Source: CAG-841 sp963656825 (GTDB lineage: Bacteria > Bacillota > Clostridia > Oscillospirales > CAG-272). Taken from it: DNA of 23,380 nt. This document shows, piece by piece, positions 1 to 6,718 of this stretch; position 1 is the first letter of the stretch, and each line of letters begins with the position of its first letter. Under the pieces are notes generated by a model. That model was not told where the DNA came from and made no database searches. It saw only the letters and a list, made by a program, of their open reading frames with translations. Made by a program: the position numbers and the translations under genes. The stretch is taken from NCBI GenBank assembly GCA_963656825.1, contig CAVKJG010000032.1:1-23380 (forward strand), given 5' to 3'.

Positions 1-797
1 GTATAGGCTTTTTTCTCCGAAACAAGCGGTATTTCGGCTTTGTAGGAAAGCGTTATTCTTGCAAGTACTTCTCCCCTCGCACGTACAAGACGATATCCCA
101 CCGCCTGAGAATCTATAACTCCCGAAACAAGAAGCTGTCCTTTTTTCACTATCTGTCCGCGCTTCACGCAAGGGATTCCGCCGCGGACCTCTATCGCTTC
201 TATCTGACCGTCGCAGTCGGCAATCAGGTTTGACGGCTGTGAAAGCTCTTCGATTTCTTTGTTTTTCTGCTCGCGGACAACGACCTCCGCTACCGTTCCG
301 CACAGGTTTATGCTGGCATACGACAGCTTTTCCGTTTCTATAACAAGCTCGTTTTCAAGCCGCGCGGTATCTATATTCGGTATATACGCGCCTATATAAA
401 GTCCGCCGGCTTCAAGCGTTTCAAGAATTTCCGCTTCGGAAAGCTCCGTCTGCCCCGTGACGTTTATATCCCACACGAAAAACGACGAAGCCGCCAGAAG
501 TGCGGCGCACAAAAGCGCTCCGAGAAAAAATCCGAAACGCATTTTGTATTTCGATGCCGCGCTCGCAAGTCCGAAATGCTCGACCTGTTCGTCCTCGATA
601 ATCTGTCCTTCCGTAAGAACGATATATTTTCTGAACGCGTCCGGTTCAAGACGGAAGCTTACAAAACCGTCGCCCTCCGCCTTTACTCTGTAAAACGGAA
701 CGTTGTTTTTCATCAGCAGATTCAGCGCCCGACAAACCGATTCCGCTTTCGCTTTTACGGTGTACGAGCCGCGGAAATATTCATAAAGTTTTCCCAT
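1..797 (-). CDS. yqfD: Sporulation protein YqfD, 3' part missing at window edge
   Basis: I translated this frame by hand on the minus strand. It stays open from an ATG at 797 to the window edge, so about 265 N-terminal residues are present; the family is usually near 400. A soluble N-terminal region of about 85 residues is followed by one hydrophobic membrane segment at roughly residues 86-108 (GFFLGALLCAALLAASSFF), then the motif WDINVTG and an extracytoplasmic-type region with repeated short beta-like stretches. This is the YqfD arrangement: one N-terminal membrane anchor and a large outer domain. Known role: a sporulation stage IV protein of the mother cell, mechanism not well defined. The ATG begins one base after the yqfC stop, so the two genes are almost certainly translated together. 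In Bacillus and Clostridia yqfC-yqfD usually leads into phoH and ybeY, which would lie left of this window. Confidence 0.85.
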   Translation of the reverse strand, partial: MGKLYEYFRGSYTVKAKAESVCRALNLLMKNNVPFYRVKAEGDGFVSFRLEPDAFRKYIVLTEGQIIEDEQVEHFGLASAASKYKMRFGFFLGALLCAALLAASSFFVWDINVTGQTELSEAEILETLEAGGLYIGAYIPNIDTARLENELVIETEKLSYASINLCGTVAEVVVREQKNKEIEELSQPSNLIADCDGQIEAIEVRGGIPCVKRGQIVKKGQLLVSGVIDSQAVGYRLVRARGEVLARITLSYKAEIPLVSEKKAY

Positions 798-798
798 A

Positions 799-1029
799 TC
801 AGCAAAACGTCACCGAGGTTATGATCCCGGCAACCGAAAGCTTGCCGTAGCCTGCCCAGCGAAGTCCGAGCTTTTCTCCGGCAATGGAAAGTCCGCCTGT
901 CGGAACGTTGAGCTTTACCTCGTCGGGAGAATAAAAAACTATGCCTAGACAGCCGCATACAAGCACCTCGTCGCGCGCCGATATTTCGATGCAAAGCGAG
1001 GTTATTTCGGGCAAAAGCTTCTTTTTCAA
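799..1029 (-). CDS. yqfC: Sporulation protein YqfC
   Basis: A 76-residue protein beginning KKKLLPEITSLCIEI and containing the YqfC-like core VFYSPDEVKLNVPTGGLSI; family members are about 75-95 residues. The frame is open upstream to an ATG at 1071, but the TTG at 1029-1027 is preceded by a strong GGAGGTG site with 7-base spacing, so TTG is chosen. Known role: a small sporulation protein of unknown mechanism, co-transcribed with yqfD and expressed in the mother cell. The stop codon lies one base before the yqfD ATG. It is divergent from the ylbJ-like gene, with only about 50-70 bases between them for both promoters. That gap is AT-rich and holds a short palindrome (1059-1072). No sporulation sigma-factor promoter could be placed with confidence. 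Confidence 0.8.
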   Translation of the reverse strand: MKKKLLPEITSLCIEISARDEVLVCGCLGIVFYSPDEVKLNVPTGGLSIAGEKLGLRWAGYGKLSVAGIITSVTFC

Positions 1030-1080
1030 ATCCGCACCTCCGAAAAAATATAAATCTTTATGCTTTCGCATATTTATTTT

Positions 1081-2157
1081 ATGCGGGAGGTGATTTTTAT
1101 AAAACTTTTCAGACGGTTTTCGGGCATATTTTTTATTTTTGTCCCGGCAATGCTTATAATCGTGTATTCTTTGTGTTTTCCTGCCGAGACAGCCGCGTCG
1201 GTGAAAAAAGGACTTTTGCTCTGCACCGAAAAAGCGGTTCCGTCGCTGTTTACGTTTATGGCGGCGGCAAAGCTCATTGCCAAAAGCGGCTGCGATGTAA
1301 TATTTTCAAAATGCAAGCGTCTGCTTGCATTTTTCGGGGTGTCTCCCTCGGGAATGACCGTTATATTCACAGGTCTTGTATGCGGATATCCGGCAGGGGC
1401 GTCGGCTGCGGCGGAGCTTTGTCTGTCGGGCAGAATGTCACGCGAAGAAGCCGCTTCATTGCTGCCCTTTACAAACAGCGCGGGAGCGGCGTTCCTTGTC
1501 GGTGCGGTCGGTGTGAAAATGTTCGGCAACGCAAGACTCGGCGCGGTTTTACTTGCCGCGCAGACTGTAAGCTCGGCTTTACTGCTGATCTTCAGTGCAC
1601 CGCGCCGCCGCGCGTGCATCGCACGCGCGCCCGCGTCTGAGTCACCGCATTGCTTTGCGGCGACTCAGACGCTTTGCTCGGCTGTCGCCGAGAGCGGCGC
1701 GGCGCTGCTCGCGATAAGCGCCTTCATCACGTTTTTCAGCGCGGCAAGCGATATGGCGGCGAAAATCATAAAAGCTCCGATGGTAAGCAATATTTTTTCC
1801 TGCATATGCGAAATAACCGGCGGACTTGACAGACTTTCCGCATATTTTGAAAAAGCTCCCCTGCCGATAATAACTCTTGCCGGCGCGACAGTCGGCTTTT
1901 CGGGGCTTTCCGTAATGATGCAGGTGTTCGATCGCGCGGCACACGGAAACATAAAAACAAGCGGATATTTTGTCGGCAAGGTGCTTTGCTCGCTTATGAC
2001 GGCAGGATTTTCAGCCATATTTTATAAAATCGTTTATGAAAATAATACAAAAATCGCAGTGCTTATCTGCCTGTTTTTGTTTCTGACAACGATTGCGAAT
2101 ATTCTTTGCGAAAATCTTTTGAAAAAGGGTAGAAAAATAAAAAGATATGATATATAA
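1081..2157 (+). CDS. ylbJ: YlbJ-like sporulation integral membrane protein (nucleoside-recognition/Gate fold)
   Basis: A polytopic membrane protein of about 358 residues. The alignable core reads FPAETAASVKKGLLLC, then VPSLFTFM, then VCGYPAGASAAAEL, then LLPFTNSAGAAFLVGAVG. These match the YlbJ order: FP..., a conserved PS-F segment, G-YP-GA, and F-N--GP/A-F--GAVG. Known role: an integral membrane protein needed for spore cortex or heat resistance in Bacillus, with a fold related to nucleoside transporters. It is divergent from yqfC-yqfD, which fits a sporulation locus. The start is uncertain. ATGs at 1060 and 1081 lack a ribosome binding site, whereas a strong GGGAGGTGA at 1085-1093 sits inside the frame and points to a start near 1099, where the codon is ATA. 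Residues coded by 1601-1680 (Arg/Ala/Ser-rich) come from a palindromic DNA element and are probably not part of the ancestral protein. Confidence 0.75.
   Translation: MREVIFIKLFRRFSGIFFIFVPAMLIIVYSLCFPAETAASVKKGLLLCTEKAVPSLFTFMAAAKLIAKSGCDVIFSKCKRLLAFFGVSPSGMTVIFTGLVCGYPAGASAAAELCLSGRMSREEAASLLPFTNSAGAAFLVGAVGVKMFGNARLGAVLLAAQTVSSALLLIFSAPRRRACIARAPASESPHCFAATQTLCSAVAESGAALLAISAFITFFSAASDMAAKIIKAPMVSNIFSCICEITGGLDRLSAYFEKAPLPIITLAGATVGFSGLSVMMQVFDRAAHGNIKTSGYFVGKVLCSLMTAGFSAIFYKIVYENNTKIAVLICLFLFLTTIANILCENLLKKGRKIKRYDI
1308..1334 (+). other. Intragenic hairpin with terminator-like shape in ylbJ
   Basis: An 11-base perfect inverted repeat (1308-1318 with 1323-1333) around a 4-base loop GTCT. 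Its right arm ends in a T-run. It lies inside the coding frame, where it reads K-C-K-R-L-L-A-F-F. The shape resembles a small intrinsic terminator, but the stem is AT-rich at its base and may be only chance plus coding constraint. Confidence 0.4.
1609..1672. repeat. Palindromic element inside the ylbJ reading frame
   Basis: Two adjoining perfect inverted repeats. The first is 9 bases (1609-1617 with 1621-1629, loop ATC). The second has an 11-base outer stem, GCGTCTGAGTC at 1633-1643 with its complement at 1662-1672, and a 5-base inner stem, CCGCA at 1645-1649 with TGCGG at 1656-1660. Together they are far more GC-rich and symmetrical than the surrounding coding sequence. They encode a low-complexity Arg/Ala/Ser/Cys stretch at the edge between membrane segments. 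The structure is that of a short REP- or MITE-like repeat that has been tolerated in frame. No second copy of this exact element was found in the window. Confidence 0.65.
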
Positions 2158-2205
2158 TTATTTTATAAGCTTGTCCGGGCAAATTCATTTTTACGGAGGC
2201 GCGCC

Positions 2206-2427
2206 ATGCAGAACAAAACACCCGATGTCTTTGAAGAAGACGACCGTTGCTGTGCATTTTGCGAAAAAGGCACAAGAGTGCCGGGCGGAGAGCTTGTCAT
2301 CTGCCCCAAAAAAGGGCTTGTTGACGGGCAATATGTCTGCGGAGCGTTTTCATACGATCCGCTCAAGCGCGAGCCCAAAAGAAAAAATACCGGAATAACG
2401 TGTGAATTTATAGATATTGACGAATGA
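2206..2427 (+). CDS. Small Cys-rich protein encoded before mutS2, function unknown
   Basis: A 73-residue protein with GGAGG seven bases before its ATG. Six cysteines are at residues 15, 16, 19, 33, 45 and 66. The core C-C-x-x-C ... I-C-x-K-K-G-L-V ... Y-V-C-G-x-F-x-Y-D-P-L-K-R looks like a small zinc-ribbon or zinc-knuckle protein. I recall similar short proteins with a YDPLKR tail annotated as hypothetical in gut Clostridia, often near mutS2, but cannot name a family. There is no signal peptide or membrane segment, so it is probably cytoplasmic. Its stop overlaps the mutS2 start in an ATGA, so translation is likely coupled. A role linked to MutS2, such as nucleic-acid or ribosome binding, is inference from position only. 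Confidence 0.8.
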   Translation: MQNKTPDVFEEDDRCCAFCEKGTRVPGGELVICPKKGLVDGQYVCGAFSYDPLKREPKRKNTGITCEFIDIDE

Positions 2428-4802
2428 AAAAGAACAATTTTGAAAAAGCGATAAAAACGCTTGAATTTGATAAAATACGACAGATGCTCTCCGAGCTTGC
2501 TCCGACGGAAGGCGCAAAAGCCATGGCTGCAGAGCTTATGCCCTCCGAAAGTGCGGCGCAGGTAAAAACGCTTCTTGCCGAAACGGATGCGGCAAAAGCA
2601 ATGCAGGCACTGAAAGGTATGCCTTCGTTTTACGGCATAGCCGACGTTACAAGCTCTCTTGAAAGAGCCGACAAGGGCGCGGTGCTTTCGACGCGCGAGC
2701 TGCTCGATATATGCTCAGTTCTCCGCGCGGCAAGAGGACTGCGCGAATACGCAAATCTTTCTCACAGCGAAGAAACGGCGCTTACGGAATATTTCACCCG
2801 CCTTACGCCGAATAAATATCTTGAAGAAAAAATATCGCGCTGTATTCAGAGCGAGGATATGATAAGCGACGCCGCAAGCGAAAAGCTTGCCGATATCCGC
2901 CGTCATATACGGGTAGAAAATTCCCGCGTGCGCGAAACTCTGCAGAAATATATAACAAGCCCCGAGTATTCAAAGCATCTTCAGGATCAGATCGTCACCG
3001 TGCGCGACGGAAGATATGTCATTCCCGTCCGAGCCGAAAGCAAAAACGAAATAAAAGGTCTTGTTCACGACACGTCGGCTTCCGGCGCAACATTGTTTAT
3101 AGAACCGCTTTCCGTTGTGGAGGCAAACAACAATCTCCGCGTGCTTGAAGCAAAGGAGCGCGACGAAACGGAACGTATTCTTTCCGAGCTTTCGGCGGAA
3201 GCCTCCGCCGCTTCGGGAGGAATACTCACAAACTATGAAAATATCACTCTGCTCGCATTTATATTCGCCAAAAGTCAGCTTTCGCTGAAAATGGAGGCGT
3301 CAGCTCCGAAAATATCGGACAGATACGAGCTTGAAATATTCGAGGGACGTCACCCCCTGCTGAAAACGGAAAAGGTTGTGCCGATAAACGTTTCGCTCGG
3401 CAAAAGGTTCGATACGCTGATAATCACAGGTCCCAACACCGGCGGCAAAACCGTGGCACTGAAAACGATCGGACTTTTCGCGCTTATGACAGGCGCCGGA
3501 CTTCATATTCCCGCGTCGGAAAATTCCACGATGTGCGTGTTTTCCGATGTGCTTGCCGACATAGGCGACGAGCAGAGCATTGAGCAATCGCTTTCCACAT
3601 TCTCTGCGCACATGGTAAACATCGTGGATATACTTTCAAGAATAAACGGGAGGACGCTTGTTCTGCTTGACGAGCTTGGCGCGGGAACAGACCCCGTGGA
3701 AGGCGCGGCACTCGCCGTTTCGATACTTGAAGCGGTAAGAGAAAGCGGCGCACTCTGTGCCGCAACTACTCATTACGCCGAGCTTAAATCATATGCAATA
3801 TCGACAGAAGGCGTATGTAACGCTTCATGCGAATTCGATGTTGAAACTCTTCGCCCGACATATCGCCTTATCATAGGCACGCCAGGAAGATCCAACGCAT
3901 TTGCGATATCGGAAAAGCTGGGTATATCAAAAGACATAATTCAAAGAGCGCAGAAATACGTTTCAGGCGAGGACAAGCGTTTTGAAAACGTAATAGAGCA
4001 GCTTGAAAAAACACGCATAGAAGCGGAAAAGGCAAAATCCGAAGCCGAAAAGCTTCTTGCGGAGGCAAAAAAAGAACGGCTCGATACCGAGCAGCTTACG
4101 GATTCTCTCCGCAAGCAAGCCGAAAAAGAGCTTGAAAAAGCGCGTGCGACGGCTGTCCGCACGGTTGAAAGCGCAAAGGCTTCCAGTGCGTTTATATTCG
4201 AGCAGATGGACAAGGTGGCGAAAGCCAAGGAAAAGCCCAATCTGCGCGAAGAAATGGAAAAGGCGCGGGCAAGCATCAGGCAGAATCTCCGCGAAAACGA
4301 GGATAAGCTAAACCCCGTTGTGGAAAGAACGGCGGAGGGCTATGTTCTTCCCCGCGATCCCGTGCCGGGGGACAAGGTTATAATCATCAGCGTCGGTCAG
4401 CACGGAGAGGTCGTTTCCGAGCCGGACGCCGCGGGAAACATTGCCGTAAGAGTAGGCTCTGCGATAATGAAAACCAAGCTGAAAAATCTGATGTTCGACG
4501 AGCGCACCGAAAAAAAGCAGAAAGGCGGAGTAAAAGCCGCGGTCGGAACGTCGGCTACGTTCTCTCCCGAAATAGATCTTCGCGGAATGTACGGCGACGA
4601 TGCCGAGCTTGCGCTTGACAAATATGTTGATGACGCAAAGCGCGCAGACATACACGAAATACGCATCATTCACGGAAAAGGCACGGGCGCTCTGCGCAAA
4701 GCTGTGCAGACGTTTCTCCGTTCGGATAAGCGCATCGCAAATTTCCGCATCGGCAATTGGGGCGAGGGCGACACGGGCGTGACAATCGCCGAACTAAAAT
4801 AA
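2424..4802 (+). CDS. mutS2: MutS2 ATPase/Smr endonuclease
   Basis: A 792-residue protein, matching the usual family length (about 780-790). The order is an N-terminal MutS core/lever region, then the ATPase with Walker A GPNTGGKT (residues 336-343) and Walker B LLDELGAGTD (D416, E417), then the ABC-type histidine segment ATTHYAELK. A long charged coiled coil (about 510-620) and a short beta-rich region follow. The C-terminal Smr domain starts near residue 717 (EIDLRGMYGDDAE) and contains HGKGTGALR. It lacks the mismatch-recognition domain of MutS. Known roles: suppression of homologous recombination in some bacteria, and sensing or splitting of collided ribosomes in Bacillus. The ATG overlaps the stop of the small Cys-rich gene by ATGA. 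Two perfect hairpins begin right after its stop. Confidence 0.97.
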   Translation: MKKNNFEKAIKTLEFDKIRQMLSELAPTEGAKAMAAELMPSESAAQVKTLLAETDAAKAMQALKGMPSFYGIADVTSSLERADKGAVLSTRELLDICSVLRAARGLREYANLSHSEETALTEYFTRLTPNKYLEEKISRCIQSEDMISDAASEKLADIRRHIRVENSRVRETLQKYITSPEYSKHLQDQIVTVRDGRYVIPVRAESKNEIKGLVHDTSASGATLFIEPLSVVEANNNLRVLEAKERDETERILSELSAEASAASGGILTNYENITLLAFIFAKSQLSLKMEASAPKISDRYELEIFEGRHPLLKTEKVVPINVSLGKRFDTLIITGPNTGGKTVALKTIGLFALMTGAGLHIPASENSTMCVFSDVLADIGDEQSIEQSLSTFSAHMVNIVDILSRINGRTLVLLDELGAGTDPVEGAALAVSILEAVRESGALCAATTHYAELKSYAISTEGVCNASCEFDVETLRPTYRLIIGTPGRSNAFAISEKLGISKDIIQRAQKYVSGEDKRFENVIEQLEKTRIEAEKAKSEAEKLLAEAKKERLDTEQLTDSLRKQAEKELEKARATAVRTVESAKASSAFIFEQMDKVAKAKEKPNLREEMEKARASIRQNLRENEDKLNPVVERTAEGYVLPRDPVPGDKVIIISVGQHGEVVSEPDAAGNIAVRVGSAIMKTKLKNLMFDERTEKKQKGGVKAAVGTSATFSPEIDLRGMYGDDAELALDKYVDDAKRADIHEIRIIHGKGTGALRKAVQTFLRSDKRIANFRIGNWGEGDTGVTIAELK

Positions 4803-4830
4803 CCTTCTTTTCTTCGGGAAGAAAAGAAGG
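4803..4830 (+). terminator. Perfect hairpin right after mutS2, candidate terminator
   Basis: A 12-base perfect stem (4803-4814 with 4819-4830) with loop CGGG, starting at the first base after the mutS2 stop. The left arm is pyrimidine-only and the right arm purine-only. There is no U-run after the stem, so it is not a textbook intrinsic terminator. Its position at the end of a transcription unit is the main argument. Confidence 0.45.
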
Positions 4831-4835
4831 CACCG

Positions 4836-4897
4836 TACTTTTCTTTGAAAAGAAAAGTAGGCAAAAGAAACTTCGGTTATCGGGAATGATATACAGA
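4836..4897 (+). repeat. Short dispersed repeat, copy A
   Basis: A repeat of about 62 bases. It begins with an 11-base perfect hairpin (4836-4846 with 4849-4859), followed by a GGCAAAAGAAAC segment and a tail ending GATATACAGA. It matches the last 63 bases of the window (23318-23380) with two substitutions and one single-base indel. Both copies lie just downstream of a gene end (mutS2 and the DAHP synthase gene). No encoded protein is apparent. Confidence 0.8.
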
Positions 4898-4908
4898 GTT
4901 TTTAATGC

Positions 4909-5066
4909 TTTCTCCGTCACGGCTTGCCGTGACACCGCCCTCTTCTCGGCGAAGCCTGCTCGCCTTACTACGCAAGCCAAGCAAATCTCCCAAAGGGCGA
5001 GCCTGAAATTACAGACAAGCCTCTCACTCTGGGAGAGGTGGCGCACGAAGTGCGACGGAGAGGGCA
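4909..5066. repeat. MITE-like palindromic element
   Basis: The ends carry inverted TCTCCGTC (4911-4918) and GACGGAGA (5054-5061). Each end has its own hairpin: GTCACGGC/GCCGTGAC at 4916-4933 on the left and CGCAC/GTGCG at 5042-5054 on the right. An inner CTCTC/GAGAG pair is at 5021-5037. There is no transposase and no convincing reading frame. From memory, elements with GGTGGCGCACGAAGTGCG-type ends are dispersed in gut Clostridia genomes. The element sits between repeat copy A and the related copy C, as if it had inserted into or beside a pre-existing repeat. Confidence 0.6.
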
Positions 5067-5070
5067 AAAA

Positions 5071-5112
5071 GCAAAAGAAACCTCAATTATCGGGGATGAT
5101 GTGCAGAGTTTT
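5071..5112 (+). repeat. Diverged partial copy (C) of the dispersed repeat
   Basis: The segment starting GCAAAAGAAACCTCAATTAT resembles 4861-4902 of copy A with about six substitutions in 42 bases, and it keeps the ATCGGG-A-GAT core and CAGAGTTTT tail. A further fragment, GTAGGCAAAAGGAAC, lies at 5140-5154. The hairpin arm of the repeat is missing here. The rest of the stretch up to rhaB (5113-5210) holds the rhaB ribosome binding site and only a weak possible promoter (TTGCAA at 5133, 17-base spacer, TAACAC). No catabolite-response or regulator site was identified. Confidence 0.5.
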
Positions 5113-5210
5113 CGGTATCTGCGCATACAGGATTGCAAAGTAGGCAAAAGGAACATAACACCCACAGGCAAAAATTTACAGCGAGAATAAATACACGAAA
5201 GGAAAAACTT

Positions 5211-6689
5211 ATGAAAAAACTGAAAATGCTTGCCATAGATCTCGGCGCTTCGAGCGGACGTGGCATAGTAGGCTCTTTCGACGGAGAAAAAATCGAGCTG
5301 AGAGAAAATCACAGATTCTCAAACGATCCCGTAATGAACGCCGGAATGTTCAACTGGGACATTCTCCGCATATTCCACGAAATAAAGGAGTCCATGCGTC
5401 AGTGCGCCCTTTCCGACGACAGGGACATCGCCTCCATGGGTATCGACACATGGGGCGTGGACTTCGGTCTGCTCGATTCAAAAGGTCATCTTCTCGGAAA
5501 TCCCACTCATTACAGGGACGAGCGCAATCTCGGTATGGCGGAATATTCATACAAATTCGTTCCGCGCGACGAGCTTTATGCAAGAACCGGCATACAGACA
5601 ATAGACTTCAACAGTCTTTTCCAGCTTCTCGCAATCAAAAAAGACACGCCCGAGCTTCTTTCCGCGGCGAAGGATATGCTTTTTATCCCCGATCTGCTCA
5701 ATTATTTTCTTACGGGAAACAAGCAGACGGAATACACAATAGCATCGACAGGTCAGCTGCTTGACGCAAACGCGCGCGATTGGGCGTGGGATCTTATAAA
5801 GCGTTACGGCCTGCCCGAAAACATTTTCCGCGACATCGTTATGCCCGGCACGCCCTGCGGCTCGCTTCTTTCTCAGGTTAAAGAGGAGGTCGGCGGGATT
5901 GATCCCAAGGTCATTTCCGTTGCGGCGCACGACACAGGCTCTGCGGTGGTATCCGTTCCCGCAAAGGGCGAAAAGTTCATTTTCATAAGCTCGGGAACGT
6001 GGTCGATTATGGGCACGGAAACAAAGCAGCCCGTGATCAGCGAAAAATCAAACGAATACAACTTCACAAACGAGGGCGGCTACGGCGGCACGATCCGCTT
6101 CTCGAAAAACATAACGGGACTGTGGCTCGAACAGGAATCGCGTCGTCAGTGGGCAAGAGAGGGCAAAAAATACAGCTATGACGAGCTTTCCGATATAGCT
6201 CTCACGGCAAAGCCGCTCCGCTTCCTTGTAAACCCCGACGAGCCGATACTCGGCGTTCCCGGAAACATTCCGCAGAGAATAAGAGAATACTGCGAAAAAA
6301 CAGGTCAGGGCACGCCCGAAACAATGGGCGAAATCGTCCGTTGCATATTTGACAGCATCGCGCTCCGCTATCGCTGGGTAATTGACAAGATAGACGAAAT
6401 GTGCGGCGAAAAGCTGCCCGCAATAAATATTGTCGGCGGCGGCACGAAAGAAAAAATGCTTTCAAAATTTGCGGCAACGGCTTGCAAGCGTCCCGTTTTC
6501 ACAGGTCCGGTCGAAGCCACCGCAATGGGAAATATCGCGGCGCAGGCGATTGCTATGGGCGAGCTTGGCGACCTTTCCGAAGCGAGAGAGGTCATCGCGC
6601 GCTCAACCGAAATGGGCGAATATTATCCCGTAAAAGAAGATGAAGCAATGTGGGACGAAGCATACGAGCGTTTCTGCAGGCTTGTTTGA
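5211..6689 (+). CDS. rhaB: Rhamnulokinase
   Basis: A 492-residue FGGY-family sugar kinase, close to the 489 residues of E. coli RhaB. It phosphorylates L-rhamnulose to L-rhamnulose-1-phosphate with ATP in the cytoplasm. The N-terminal phosphate-binding motif AIDLGASSGR is at residues 8-17, followed by DTWGVDFGLLD (residues 79-89). The catalytic base is likely D241 in AAHDTGSAV. The second ATP-domain motif is ISSGTWS, with the C-terminal nucleotide motif NIVGGGTKEKML and GPVEATAMGN. The frame is open further upstream, but the ATG at 5211 begins the conserved motif region and follows GAAAGGA with suitable spacing. L-rhamnose isomerase follows 29 bases later. No transporter or rhamnose regulator lies in the window, so uptake must be encoded elsewhere. 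Confidence 0.95.
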   Translation: MKKLKMLAIDLGASSGRGIVGSFDGEKIELRENHRFSNDPVMNAGMFNWDILRIFHEIKESMRQCALSDDRDIASMGIDTWGVDFGLLDSKGHLLGNPTHYRDERNLGMAEYSYKFVPRDELYARTGIQTIDFNSLFQLLAIKKDTPELLSAAKDMLFIPDLLNYFLTGNKQTEYTIASTGQLLDANARDWAWDLIKRYGLPENIFRDIVMPGTPCGSLLSQVKEEVGGIDPKVISVAAHDTGSAVVSVPAKGEKFIFISSGTWSIMGTETKQPVISEKSNEYNFTNEGGYGGTIRFSKNITGLWLEQESRRQWAREGKKYSYDELSDIALTAKPLRFLVNPDEPILGVPGNIPQRIREYCEKTGQGTPETMGEIVRCIFDSIALRYRWVIDKIDEMCGEKLPAINIVGGGTKEKMLSKFAATACKRPVFTGPVEATAMGNIAAQAIAMGELGDLSEAREVIARSTEMGEYYPVKEDEAMWDEAYERFCRLV

Positions 6690-6718
6690 AAATAAAAAAT
6701 CCGAAAAGGAGAAAACAT

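Noticed and set aside
1030..1080. Sporulation sigma-factor promoters in the yqfC-ylbJ divergent gap
   Set aside because: AT-rich candidates exist on both strands, but none matches a sigma-E or sigma-K consensus well enough to call.
4757..5143. Open frame over the mutS2 end and repeat region
   Set aside because: It runs through hairpins and repeat fragments, starts inside mutS2 and its translation is a Lys/Arg-rich reading of the repeat.
4803..5210. CRISPR array or small structured RNA gene
   Set aside because: The repeats are unequal, diverged and not regularly spaced, and no cas gene is near; a mosaic of dispersed repeats fits better.
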